Part shown: piece after piece, positions 23,142 through 31,247 of the stretch
How positions within the stretch are numbered: the stretch's first letter is position 1
How the letters are laid out: every line of letters starts with the position of its first letter
IMG/VR virus record: IMGVR_UViG_3300049195_000016
Span: 1-44,090 of that record
DNA from: a virus
Direction: 5' to 3' (one strand)
DNA: 44,090 nt
Program-made: the position numbers and the translations under genes
The notes under the pieces: generated by a model
Told to the model about the DNA's origin: nothing
The model's input: only the letters and a program-made list of their open reading frames with translations
Database searches by the model: none

Positions 23142-23966
23142 ATGAAAAAAATAGACACAACAAACATTACAGGGCTACAAGGCGCGCCTTTTTTAAAGGC
23201 TACTCATGATCATTATAAAGAAGCCATGCAAGAGATAAATACCAGCACCGTAAAGGCCCTTCTTGATCCTTATGCTGCCAATGATGTTATTATCCTTTAT
23301 GGGTGCGATGTTACGGTAACCAGCGGATCAATCCCAGGAACCGGAACGGCCACTCTTTCAGCGGGAGCTATTTATTATAATGATGAAATTTACCAGGTAG
23401 ATGCCAATGCAGGATTATCTACCACAAACCCTCAAACATTGATTTGGAGCATAGATACCTCTTACCGGGCAGGAGATCCCGTGGAATGGTCAGACGGGCC
23501 TACCAGGGATATGCACCAGATAGATAAATTCTTATTAAGCGCTGGCACGGCGGGAACAGGACTTGCCAATTATGATGCGGCAACCGTAAAAAGATTTACA
23601 TCTTTAGTTGCCGTAGTGACGTCTCTTGCGGCCATTAATTTGGCATTGGGGGGCTTAACAACGACGGTTATAGAGATTGGCAATTGGGACATGCAGGGAA
23701 CGGCAAGCGTTACTATTAGCCATGGATTGGATGATGCAAAAATAAGATCTATTTCGGTTATCATCCGGGCCGACTCCGGTTCGATTCCAGTTAAAAAGCT
23801 AGACAACCCAAATTCGTCAGCATCTACCGGATTTGATGGATCTGTTATTATTGGCAATTCAGATGTTACCCTAACACGAGATTCTAGCGGAGGATTTAGT
23901 AGTACATCATATGACAATGTTTCATCATATAATAGAGGTTGGATTACTATTGCTTATGCAGATTAA
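23142..23966 (+). CDS. tail fibre / baseplate-distal protein
   Basis: 274 aa. N-terminal attachment part (FLKATHDHYKEAMQEIN) then beta-rich low-complexity text (TSGSIPGTGTATLSAGAIYY), and a C-terminal domain IGNWDMQGTASVTISHGLDD and RGWITIAYAD, which I recall from Bacteroidota phage fibres. Ends convergently with, and overlaps by 4 bp, the leftward secreted-protein gene. Confidence 0.7.
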   Translation: MKKIDTTNITGLQGAPFLKATHDHYKEAMQEINTSTVKALLDPYAANDVIILYGCDVTVTSGSIPGTGTATLSAGAIYYNDEIYQVDANAGLSTTNPQTLIWSIDTSYRAGDPVEWSDGPTRDMHQIDKFLLSAGTAGTGLANYDAATVKRFTSLVAVVTSLAAINLALGGLTTTVIEIGNWDMQGTASVTISHGLDDAKIRSISVIIRADSGSIPVKKLDNPNSSASTGFDGSVIIGNSDVTLTRDSSGGFSSTSYDNVSSYNRGWITIAYAD

Positions 23967-24760
23967 GGAGTAATTAATATTTTACCCGATTGCCCATATT
24001 GACTTCTCCAAATAAAAAGACCTTCACTCGGGTGGTCTATCTTTTCCCCTAAGATGGTATAATAGGTTACCTCTTTTTTCGGACATAAAGGGTCTAATAT
24101 ATTTGTAACTGGCGGATCAGGCGTTTCGGTTACTGTATAGTCTATCCAGGTTCCATTGTTTAAAATATAATTAGCTGTTAATGCATAGCTACCTGCTGAG
24201 TCCGGAAGTGAAAAACGAACTATGCTATCTTCCCTTAGATCATAAAGGGCAATTTTCTTATATATTATGGAATTTAAGATTAACTCCAGGCTATCAGGCG
24301 ACATGGAAATATATGTCCATTTCACTTTAAAATATGTGCTAAACCCGGATTCTCCACTAAATGGTCCGAATCCTCCAATAATTAACAAGTCTGGGTAGTT
24401 TGCCCTTACATAAACTGGCAATCGAGGCGCTGTCGCATAATTAGAGAACACTTCGCAATTTTCCGTATAGCCAGATGGGATGGCAACCGTTATCTCATAG
24501 GTATTATTTTGTCCTGTAGGAGTGGTTTGTAAAAGGTCAATAATACTCACCTTATATAGCTCGACAAATGTAGACGTTGAAAGATCCTTAATGAAAACCC
24601 TGCCTGTATCGCTGCCGCTAGAATAAGCGCCGTTCACGTAGACTTTGAAAGATTGCCCGGATATAGTTGTGTCGTTTTCAATATACCATACATTGAAAAC
24701 GGTAGACTTAGAAGCGGTGCTTGTAAGTAAAAACAGGATAAAAAGGATTGATTTTTTCAT
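23963..24760 (-). CDS. secreted cargo protein with T9SS-like C-terminal motif
   Basis: 265 aa from ATG 24760 (other in-frame starts at 24775 and 24811 would precede the signal sequence and are less likely). The N-terminus MKKSILFILFLLTSTASKS is a signal peptide. The body is beta-rich. The C-terminus VTYYTILGEKIDHPSEGLFI followed by a Gly-Lys-Ile-Leu-Ile segment resembles the short sorting motif at the ends of Bacteroidota type IX secretion substrates (Y-x-L-x-G-x...P..G.YI....GKK...). It lies on the opposite strand inside the structural operon, so it looks like a lysogenic-conversion (moron) gene from a host. Function unknown. Confidence 0.65.
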   Translation of the reverse strand: MKKSILFILFLLTSTASKSTVFNVWYIENDTTISGQSFKVYVNGAYSSGSDTGRVFIKDLSTSTFVELYKVSIIDLLQTTPTGQNNTYEITVAIPSGYTENCEVFSNYATAPRLPVYVRANYPDLLIIGGFGPFSGESGFSTYFKVKWTYISMSPDSLELILNSIIYKKIALYDLREDSIVRFSLPDSAGSYALTANYILNNGTWIDYTVTETPDPPVTNILDPLCPKKEVTYYTILGEKIDHPSEGLFIWRSQYGQSGKILITP

Positions 24761-24818
24761 AGCATTTGGTTTCATAACTCCAATAATATGAAGCGATAAC
24801 CATAAAAGCAAGAGAAAG

Positions 24819-24968
24819 TTAACTCTTGGACAAAATTATAATCCAAAAATTATCTACCCTCTGAGCGATAACTCCGGATGGGAGTCTATTTTCCTTTATC
24901 ATTTTCATGATTGCGGGCTTTGTAACTCCCAGTTTAATGGAGTATTCTCTTACGGATAGGATTTCCAC
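24819..24968 (-). CDS. 49-aa HTH miniprotein (excisionase-like)
   Basis: Starts at GTG 24968 on the leftward strand; no ATG is available upstream in frame. EILSVREYSIKLGVTKPAIM followed by KMIKENRLPSGVIAQ is a helix-turn-helix with a short wing, as in MerR/Xis-type miniproteins. It shares the layout of the leftward 48-aa gene at 5976-6122. It lies between the secreted-protein gene and the parS-like site, which sits 28 bp upstream of its start. Too short for the usual gene finders. Confidence 0.6.
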   Translation of the reverse strand: MEILSVREYSIKLGVTKPAIMKMIKENRLPSGVIAQRVDNFWIIILSKS

Positions 24969-24995
24969 CTTGCAATATATTGAATATTGCTAACA

Positions 24996-25011
24996 TGTTC
25001 CACGTGAAACT
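24996..25011. promoter_or_regulatory. parS-like site (ParB binding)
   Basis: TGTTCCACGTGAAACT matches the bacterial chromosomal parS consensus TGTTNCACGTGAAACA at 15 of 16 positions, and the inner 14 bp (GTTCCACGTGAAAC) fully. It is a near-palindrome around CACGTG. It is the only copy in the window and lies in an intergenic stretch between two leftward genes. A 16-mer with at most one mismatch is expected by chance roughly once per thousand or more such windows. No ParA or ParB gene is recognised here, so binding by host ParB is inferred. Confidence 0.75.
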
Positions 25012-25014
25012 GTT

Positions 25015-25034
25015 TAGTTTTCGATTGAAAACTA
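25015..25034 (-). terminator. perfect 8-bp hairpin at the end of the leftward 84-aa gene
   Basis: TAGTTTTC-GATT-GAAAACTA is a perfect 8-bp stem with a 4-nt loop, overlapping the stop codon (25032-25034) of the leftward gene and lying 4 bp from the parS-like site. On the leftward strand no T-run follows, so terminator activity is uncertain; on the rightward strand a T-rich stretch follows. It could instead be part of a protein-binding site. Confidence 0.4.
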
Positions 25035-25286
25035 TTTTCTTCCCTTGTAATTCTTTGCGCTTCTGAGATATTTATCCTGAATTTCCTTTGGCTGGCGCTC
25101 AAAGAATTCTTTAAATATCTTACACCCAACCTTTGAAACACTCTCCATGCTTTCGTAGGCAAAGCCCTTGATCATTTCCAGGTATTTCTCGTTAGGGTAA
25201 AATTGTTGCGTTCTGTTTGGGTTGCCATCGGTCGGGAAATGAACACCTATTTTCCGCTCTAAAGCTGCGTTTTTGTATTTGCTCAT
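25032..25286 (-). CDS. 84-aa leftward protein of unknown function
   Basis: Basic helical protein with YPNEKYLEMIKGFAYESMES and KIFKEFFERQPKEIQDKYL. First gene of the leftward island, divergent from the head protease gene, so it is probably expressed separately from the late operon. No DNA-binding motif is certain. Its gene ends 21 bp from the parS-like site. Confidence 0.6.
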   Translation of the reverse strand: MSKYKNAALERKIGVHFPTDGNPNRTQQFYPNEKYLEMIKGFAYESMESVSKVGCKIFKEFFERQPKEIQDKYLRSAKNYKGRK

Positions 25287-25398
25287 AGTTTGTTTTCGGA
25301 AACTTATTTCGTTTCATAAATATACCAATAAAATATTTTGATAACATAGAGTACCATAACTATTTACTCACCAACCTGCATGTAGTCATATTTACTTC
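25287..25398. promoter_or_regulatory. divergent promoter region
   Basis: 112-bp AT-rich spacer between the leftward 84-aa gene and the rightward protease gene. It has an imperfect inverted pair GTTTTCGGAAAC (about 25290-25302). It must hold promoters for both directions, but no consensus can be pinned down. Confidence 0.4.
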
Positions 25399-26523
25399 AT
25401 GAATTTTATCTACACGGTAAATCCAAATGCAGACGAGCCAATAATGCTTATAAATAAGCATATCGGCGTGGATGAAGTGGACGGCGTGGGGATCATGGGA
25501 GATCAGTTTCAAAGTGAGATTTTAACCCTTGATTCAATGGGTAAGAGGTTGATAAATGTTTGGATAACATCAGAAGGCGGAAATGTACTTGAAGGAGAAA
25601 AGATTTATTCAGCAATACTAAATAGCAAAGCAAAAGTAGATACATACTGCATGGGGCTTTGTGCTTCAACTGCAGCCTGGATATTTCAAGCCGGAAGAAA
25701 AAGGGTAATGTCAGATTATGGCAAACTCATGTTTCATAATCCATACGGGGGCGGAGGACAGGCCTTAAACGCTTACAGGGATTCAATAGCTACCATGATC
25801 TGTACAAGATCCGGAAAACCTAAAGAAGATATTTTATCCATGATGAACAGAACAACATGGGTGAACGCTTCTGAAAAAAACACCGGTCTTTGGGATGAAG
25901 TCCTTGAAAGCTCAGAGGCCAATAAAGGCAGACTAAGCAGATTGTCCAACGATATAAAAGAATTTAATAGAGAGGCGGTAAATATTCTGAACTCTTTAGC
26001 TAATACAACCACAAATCAACAATTACACATCCCATTTATGAAAAAAGTAACCAATAAGTTAAATCTTGTTGATAACGCAAACGAAGATTCAATTCTTGCA
26101 GGCATTGAGGCCATTGAGAACAAACTTATAGCCAAATCAACAGAAGCGGAAGCGCTTAAAAATAAAGTAACAACCATGGAGTCCGACATAGCAGCCAAAG
26201 AGGCAGAGCTTAAATCATTGAAAGATGAAAAAGAAGCCGCTGAATTGGCCGCCAAAACAGCTAACGAGGAATCTGTAAAAAATCAGGCCAAGTCCATGAT
26301 TGAAGGATTCGCCAAAGAAGGAAGAATTAAAAATGATACCGATACCATTGTCAAATGGACTAACAAGGCAATCCTAGACCTTCCAGGCACCAAAGAGCTT
26401 ATTGAAGGCCTGCCACTGAATAAAACCGGTGTAAAAATTATCAACAAGAATGAAAGCGAAGTGAGGCCTTACAGCATTGCCGCTAAAATGGCAGAAATAA
26501 CAATTAAAAACAAAATCAACTAA
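25399..26523 (+). CDS. ClpP-type head maturation protease fused to scaffold-like domain
   Basis: 374 aa. Residues 1 to about 185 are a ClpP/crotonase-fold protease: TSEGGNVLEGEKIY, catalytic Ser90 in GLCASTAAW, His113 in MFHNPYGG. From about residue 190 the protein is helical and highly charged (EALKNKVTTMESDIAAKEAE), like an internal scaffold. One protein thus probably supplies both scaffolding and prohead protease. First gene of the capsid module. Confidence 0.9.
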   Translation: MNFIYTVNPNADEPIMLINKHIGVDEVDGVGIMGDQFQSEILTLDSMGKRLINVWITSEGGNVLEGEKIYSAILNSKAKVDTYCMGLCASTAAWIFQAGRKRVMSDYGKLMFHNPYGGGGQALNAYRDSIATMICTRSGKPKEDILSMMNRTTWVNASEKNTGLWDEVLESSEANKGRLSRLSNDIKEFNREAVNILNSLANTTTNQQLHIPFMKKVTNKLNLVDNANEDSILAGIEAIENKLIAKSTEAEALKNKVTTMESDIAAKEAELKSLKDEKEAAELAAKTANEESVKNQAKSMIEGFAKEGRIKNDTDTIVKWTNKAILDLPGTKELIEGLPLNKTGVKIINKNESEVRPYSIAAKMAEITIKNKIN

Positions 26524-26541
26524 CAAAAGAAAATCAAGAAC

Positions 26542-27621
26542 ATGAAAAAGGTAAATATTTTAAGATTGTTGTTTTCGCTGGTGGCAATTCTGGTTGCTTC
26601 GGTGATGGTATCTCCATATGTAGCCCTTGGGTTATTGGCGATAGGGATAATTAAAGGACTTGTAAATGTCCAGATGCCTATAGGCGTTGCCTACTCAGAC
26701 GGCTTTGTTATCACAGACACAACCTATGCTGGTGAAGTAGCGGCTCAGTTTGCCATTAAAGCTATCACAGGCGCAGACACTATTAGTGGTGGGCACGTGT
26801 ATGTTAAGGATGGCATCAAAAAGAAATATACCATTCCAAGATGGGATGCCGACTACGAGGATTTTATCCAAGATAGAGCAGCTACCCCAACTTCAAAAGG
26901 AAGTATGGATGTAGACGGAAAAGTTCTTAATCCTGAAGACTACATGATTTACATGGAGTTTAACCCAAGAGATTTTGAAGATCACTGGTATGCAACTCAG
27001 TTAAACCCCGCAATCATTGATAGGGCTTTACCTGCAACTGTAGAATCGGTGGTTGTCCAGGGAGTAATGGCAAGACACGCCAAGTATTTCAACAAAGCAA
27101 TTTGGAATAACGATACAACCACTTCGGGTATTTATAAATACTGGAATGGATTTCTAAAGAACGCACAGGGCGACTCAGACGTTATCGATGTTTCTTCACC
27201 TATCACTTTAACTGCCGGTAACATTGTGGCGGAGTTTGAAAGAGGATTCGTTCAAATTCCAGACGCTTTAAAGTTTGACTTAAACATGAAATTCTATGTA
27301 AGCTATGCTACATATGAACTTTATCAGCAAGCGCAAGCCGCACAAACTTACAAGGGTGTGGACTTCACTTCCATGGGAAGAGATACTTACAAAGGATTGA
27401 AAGTTGTAAAGATTGCTGATTTTCCAGCAGACTCTTACATGATCGCCAAAGGCATGTCAACACCTGAGTCTAACCTATGGGTTGGTATCAACTCATTTTC
27501 TGATGAGGGCTTGGTATTAAAACAACTGCAAGCAAACTCAGAGCTATGGTTCATAAAAATGAACATGAAGGCAGACGTTCAAATAGGATGGGGATCGGAA
27601 GTAGTACTTTATAAAGCTTAA
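26542..27621 (+). CDS. major capsid protein
   Basis: 359 aa. Follows the protease/scaffold gene as expected, and contains FIQDRAATPTSKGSMDVDGK, the C-terminal SELWFIKMNMKADVQIGWG and a long mixed core like Bacteroidota phage capsids. Odd: residues 1-44 are very hydrophobic (LLFSLVAILVASVMVSPYVA and LGLLAIGIIKGLV), like one or two membrane spans. An internal ATG at 26674 would remove this part, but has no better ribosome site. The N-terminus may be a delta-like domain removed by the protease, or it may target assembly to the membrane. Confidence 0.75.
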   Translation: MKKVNILRLLFSLVAILVASVMVSPYVALGLLAIGIIKGLVNVQMPIGVAYSDGFVITDTTYAGEVAAQFAIKAITGADTISGGHVYVKDGIKKKYTIPRWDADYEDFIQDRAATPTSKGSMDVDGKVLNPEDYMIYMEFNPRDFEDHWYATQLNPAIIDRALPATVESVVVQGVMARHAKYFNKAIWNNDTTTSGIYKYWNGFLKNAQGDSDVIDVSSPITLTAGNIVAEFERGFVQIPDALKFDLNMKFYVSYATYELYQQAQAAQTYKGVDFTSMGRDTYKGLKVVKIADFPADSYMIAKGMSTPESNLWVGINSFSDEGLVLKQLQANSELWFIKMNMKADVQIGWGSEVVLYKA

Positions 27622-27644
27622 TTCTAAAACAAAAAAAACATACG

Positions 27645-28604
27645 ATGAAAAATTTAATATTATCTATTCTTTTTTTAACAGCGCTCACCTTCAATGTGAA
27701 CGCTCAAATTTCTACACCCAGATTCGGAACTACTGCCGGTAGAGATAATACGGGACGTGTACTGACTTATGGATATGCTGCTCCTGCATATGCTTCCACT
27801 TATACAGTGGTTGCTGATGCGTACGAAACTACCGTTAAATTCGGAACACTTACTGGTGCTTTAACGCTTACAGCAACAATTACAAATTGTCATGCTACCG
27901 ACAAGTTGAGCCTCATATTTGTGGCCGATGGGACTAACAGGGTTGTAACCTTTTCGACTGGCTTTGCTTCTGGCGGAAATATTACGGTAAACTCAGGAAC
28001 AACAATGACGGTAAATTTTGTATTCAACGGCACTACCGGATGGGTACAACAAACAGCCAACGATCTTGTTACTGGTCTTGCTGGTGATGGTACGGTTGGC
28101 GCTCCTTCTATTGGATTTACTTCTGATACTGATAACGGTCTTTATAGAATCGGGGCTAATAATTACGGGGCCGCCGCCGCTGGTGCTAAAGTGCTTGACA
28201 TAAGCGCAACTGGGCTAGGGGTTACCGGAAGACTTACAACAACAACCGGAACGGTAAGAAAAAATACATCGACAGCATTCACTGGAAACGCTACGGTAAC
28301 AGCGGCGCAATTAAGCGGCGGGCTTTTGACTATTACTTCAGGCACAGACACCTTAACACTTCCAACAGCCACATTATTGGCTTCGGAATTGGGCGCTGCC
28401 GCTGGAACTATATTTGAATTTTCAGTACTAAATGTTGCATCGGGCGGCACTTGCCTTTTGGTGGTGGGTTCCGGTATAACTGCTGTATCAGCGATAACGG
28501 GCGGTACTGTTTTATCGCTTGCTAATAGCGCAACTCAGGGAGCGGCTACGTTCAGGATAACCTTTATAAGTACCACTGTAGCGACTATATCCCGAATTAA
28601 TTAA
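27645..28604 (+). CDS. decoration or head-fibre-like protein with signal peptide
   Basis: 319 aa. N-terminus MKNLILSILFLTALTFNVNA is a textbook signal peptide ending NVNA-Q. The rest is Thr/Gly/Ala-rich beta text; GFTSDTDNGLYRIGANNYG is a motif I recall from phage fibre and head proteins. It lies between capsid and sheath genes, where decoration proteins lie. A secreted virion protein would be unusual; alternatively it is made for the host surface. Confidence 0.55.
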   Translation: MKNLILSILFLTALTFNVNAQISTPRFGTTAGRDNTGRVLTYGYAAPAYASTYTVVADAYETTVKFGTLTGALTLTATITNCHATDKLSLIFVADGTNRVVTFSTGFASGGNITVNSGTTMTVNFVFNGTTGWVQQTANDLVTGLAGDGTVGAPSIGFTSDTDNGLYRIGANNYGAAAAGAKVLDISATGLGVTGRLTTTTGTVRKNTSTAFTGNATVTAAQLSGGLLTITSGTDTLTLPTATLLASELGAAAGTIFEFSVLNVASGGTCLLVVGSGITAVSAITGGTVLSLANSATQGAATFRITFISTTVATISRIN

Positions 28605-28792
28605 TGGAAGAGCTAAAGAAACATCTATTAAGTAAGCCATCTATCCAGGTAGTTTATTTTAATGAAAATATGCAATGGTTGTTCTATCCAAGGGCTTCAT
28701 TTCCTACAGTAATGACCAGATCGGAAATTCTAGGAGAAGAAAAGCCGGAGGAAGAAAAGATCAAACCAGAAAAGAAAAATGGTAAAAAATAA
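28604..28792 (+). CDS. small capsid-region protein
   Basis: 62 aa, compact N-terminus (IQVVYFNENMQWLFYPRASF) and a Lys/Glu-rich tail. Overlaps the next gene by 14 bp. Position suggests a minor virion or head-completion protein. No family recognised. Confidence 0.55.
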   Translation: MEELKKHLLSKPSIQVVYFNENMQWLFYPRASFPTVMTRSEILGEEKPEEEKIKPEKKNGKK

Positions 28793-29039
28793 AGAAGAGG
28801 CCATGGAACTTTGCCGGAAAAATGGGATCAGATTATCTGATCACAAAACGGTAATTGTTACAGCCGACAACTCTATTTATTTATCTGGGATTGATCCGGA
28901 AGACAAGTCTGAAAAATTCATTCTCAAAGGTGGTATTGATTTGATCGAAGATCCTAAAGAAGAAACTTCAGAAAAGAAAGAAGAAAAGAAAGTTAAAAAG
29001 TCTAAAGAAAACAATGGCACTTCCATCGATAACATTTAA
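28779..29039 (+). CDS. small capsid-region protein
   Basis: 86 aa, globular start (AMELCRKNGIRLSDHKTVIV) and a Lys/Glu-rich tail (EETSEKKEEKKVKKSKENN). The tail DNA overlaps the sheath start by 26 bp. It resembles the preceding gene in layout. No family recognised. Confidence 0.55.
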   Translation: MVKNKEEAMELCRKNGIRLSDHKTVIVTADNSIYLSGIDPEDKSEKFILKGGIDLIEDPKEETSEKKEEKKVKKSKENNGTSIDNI

Positions 29040-30528
29040 CATAGGAACATCCGGACTAGGGCAGCCGGCGGACGGGAACGACCACTTGAGCGGAATGCTT
29101 TTTTGTGGCTCAACCCTTCCGTCGGGCTTTTCGAGTTCCGATAGAATAAAGAAAGTTCAGTCCTTGCAGGATGCTATTGACCTGGGGATAGATAACGACT
29201 ATTCAGATGCTACAGCAGCTTCCGGGGGTGGATTTACTGTTACTGCCATAGGTGCAGACGGTAATACAATAACCGTGAAAGTGGCCGAAGTTTACGAAAC
29301 TGTAACCCTGGGAACTTATACGAAAGTATCAGGCGATACTACGGTTACTTTGGTGGCTGCAGGTATTGTTTCAGCGATCAACGCAGGAACAACAGACCAT
29401 GGTTATTCAGCGGCTAACACAGCGGGAGCAATTACAATTACTGCACCTAAAAGAATAGGTAAGTATCTTAACAGTTCCGGTGTAACTACCGTGATTGTTG
29501 GAACTATCACCGTCGGAACAGCTACAAACTTCTCTGCAGGCGTAGGTTCTTTATTCTCCGTTTACTACTACCACGTATCAGAGTTCTTCCGGATGAATCC
29601 ACAAGGCGTTCTTTGGATCGGAATTTATGCCTACGAATCAACATTTGCAGCTATAAAGACTATTCAGAATTACTCCGACGGGCAGATCAGACAAATGATG
29701 GTTTACCAGACTGGGACAGTTTTCGCCGGCGCACAGGTAACAGCCATTCAGGCCGTGTGCGATACGCTTTATTCAGAAGATCAACCGCTGGTAGTAATCT
29801 ACAATCCGGATATTACTTCGTTTGCGACAGTCGCAGCCCTCAATATAAATCTCAATGCCCTGGATTCAGAAATGGTTTCAGTAAACATTGGAATGGACTT
29901 AACCGGTCAGGGAAATTTCAATTACCTGACAGTTGGAGGTTCAATTGGAAGCGGAGGAACAGAACTAGGGTGTCTTTCAAGGGCTAAAGTATCTGAGAAT
30001 ATCGCATGGACAGGACAGTTTAATATCGCTGCAGGTGACGAGTTTGACAAGGTTCAGTTTGCCAATGGGGTGGCTTATATCACAACTTCTACAGCGGCGC
30101 TTAACACGCTTAACACCTACAAATACAACTTTGTAAAGAAGTTCGGAGCGGATTACGCAGGGTCTTATTTTAATCTTGACCTGACTTCTACGGCCTCAAC
30201 CTCTGACTTTGCAAGAATCCGGAATAACAGGACAATGCAGAAAGCAACAAGGCAACTAAGGGCCGCAATGCTTCCATACCTGAATTCTCCTATTGAGATT
30301 AACGAGGATGGCACTTTAACCCAGGACGTAATTCAGCAATTTAAAGCCGTTTGCGAACGTGCTTTAGATCAGATGAGGTCAGCAGGTGAGATTTCACAAA
30401 GACAAATACTTATTGACCCGGCACAGGATATTTTATCAACTAACACTTTAACGATTACCGTTAAAATTATCCCTGTCGGATCGGCAGAAACCATTTCAGT
30501 AAACATAGGATTTACAACAGCATTCTAA
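29014..30528 (+). CDS. tail sheath protein
   Basis: 504 aa. LPSITFNIGTSGLGQPADGN and HLSGMLFCGSTLPSGF at the start, and the C-terminal polymerisation part (RQILIDPAQDILSTNTLTIT) are typical of the DUF2586-like sheath of Bacteroidota myophages. The middle has a Thr/Ala/Gly-rich surface domain (about residues 65-165). Forms the contractile outer tube; shows that the phage is a myovirus. Confidence 0.9.
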   Translation: MALPSITFNIGTSGLGQPADGNDHLSGMLFCGSTLPSGFSSSDRIKKVQSLQDAIDLGIDNDYSDATAASGGGFTVTAIGADGNTITVKVAEVYETVTLGTYTKVSGDTTVTLVAAGIVSAINAGTTDHGYSAANTAGAITITAPKRIGKYLNSSGVTTVIVGTITVGTATNFSAGVGSLFSVYYYHVSEFFRMNPQGVLWIGIYAYESTFAAIKTIQNYSDGQIRQMMVYQTGTVFAGAQVTAIQAVCDTLYSEDQPLVVIYNPDITSFATVAALNINLNALDSEMVSVNIGMDLTGQGNFNYLTVGGSIGSGGTELGCLSRAKVSENIAWTGQFNIAAGDEFDKVQFANGVAYITTSTAALNTLNTYKYNFVKKFGADYAGSYFNLDLTSTASTSDFARIRNNRTMQKATRQLRAAMLPYLNSPIEINEDGTLTQDVIQQFKAVCERALDQMRSAGEISQRQILIDPAQDILSTNTLTITVKIIPVGSAETISVNIGFTTAF

Positions 30529-30529
30529 T

Positions 30530-30949
30530 ATGGCACTACCATTTATAAACGGAGTTCAATACAATTGGGGGCAGATAGCTATTCGTGCGCTCGGCAATGT
30601 TTTTATTGGTGTTGAAAGCATCAAATATGAAGACAAGCAAGAGGTAATGAATAACTACGGGGCCGGAAATTATGCCATAGGCCAAGCCCTGGGAAAGATT
30701 GAGCCAACGTGTTCAATTAAACTGTACCAGGAAGAATTGGAGGCACTGCAATCAGCAGCCCCAGGCAGGAGGCTACAAGCAATCCCAAACTTTGACATTA
30801 CGGTAACATTTATTCCGGAGCCAGGGCAAGCTTTAGTGACCCATACGATCAGGAATTGCAGGTTTATGAACAATTCAAGGGATATGAGCGCCGGGGATAC
30901 GAAGGTAAGTTCAGAAATAAATATTCTTCCATCGCATATAGACTGGTAA
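30530..30949 (+). CDS. tail tube protein
   Basis: 139 aa. INGVQYNWGQIAIRALGNVF and the C-terminal CRFMNNSRDMSAGDTKVSSE are typical of inner tail tube proteins; size and position after the sheath fit. Polymerises as hexamer rings inside the sheath. Confidence 0.9.
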   Translation: MALPFINGVQYNWGQIAIRALGNVFIGVESIKYEDKQEVMNNYGAGNYAIGQALGKIEPTCSIKLYQEELEALQSAAPGRRLQAIPNFDITVTFIPEPGQALVTHTIRNCRFMNNSRDMSAGDTKVSSEINILPSHIDW

Positions 30950-30950
30950 T

Positions 30951-31247
30951 ATGACAGATTTAGACGATAAAGCAAAAGCTCTTGGAGCGGTTCATAAGCT
31001 AGTGGTTGAGGACAACGGCACAGAGGTGATAGGTTATCTTAAAAAGATGGATCGGGTTACATACTCGGCTATTATCAGACTACTTCAGGATGATGCATTG
31101 AAGGCAAACGAAACCCTATTAAGAACCTGCTTGATTAAAGAAGTAAGCGATATGAGGATAGTGGAAGATGATGATATTTTCTATTCCGTCATTCCGCAAC
31201 TGGCAAATATCATTCAAAAAAAAAGGAGCACGTTGACAGTCTTGTAA
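30951..31247 (+). CDS. tail assembly chaperone, short form
   Basis: 98 aa ending shortly after a run of nine A residues (31216-31224). Acidic and helical with EVIGYLKKMDRVTYSAIIRL. Position between tube and tape measure is that of the chaperone that guides the tape measure. A -1 slip in the A-run leads to a longer form. Confidence 0.85.
   Translation: MTDLDDKAKALGAVHKLVVEDNGTEVIGYLKKMDRVTYSAIIRLLQDDALKANETLLRTCLIKEVSDMRIVEDDDIFYSVIPQLANIIQKKRSTLTVL

Noticed and set aside
29613-29987. 124-codon frame inside the sheath gene
   Set aside because: Second frame of a recognised structural gene, with Trp/Arg/Ser-rich text typical of shadow frames.
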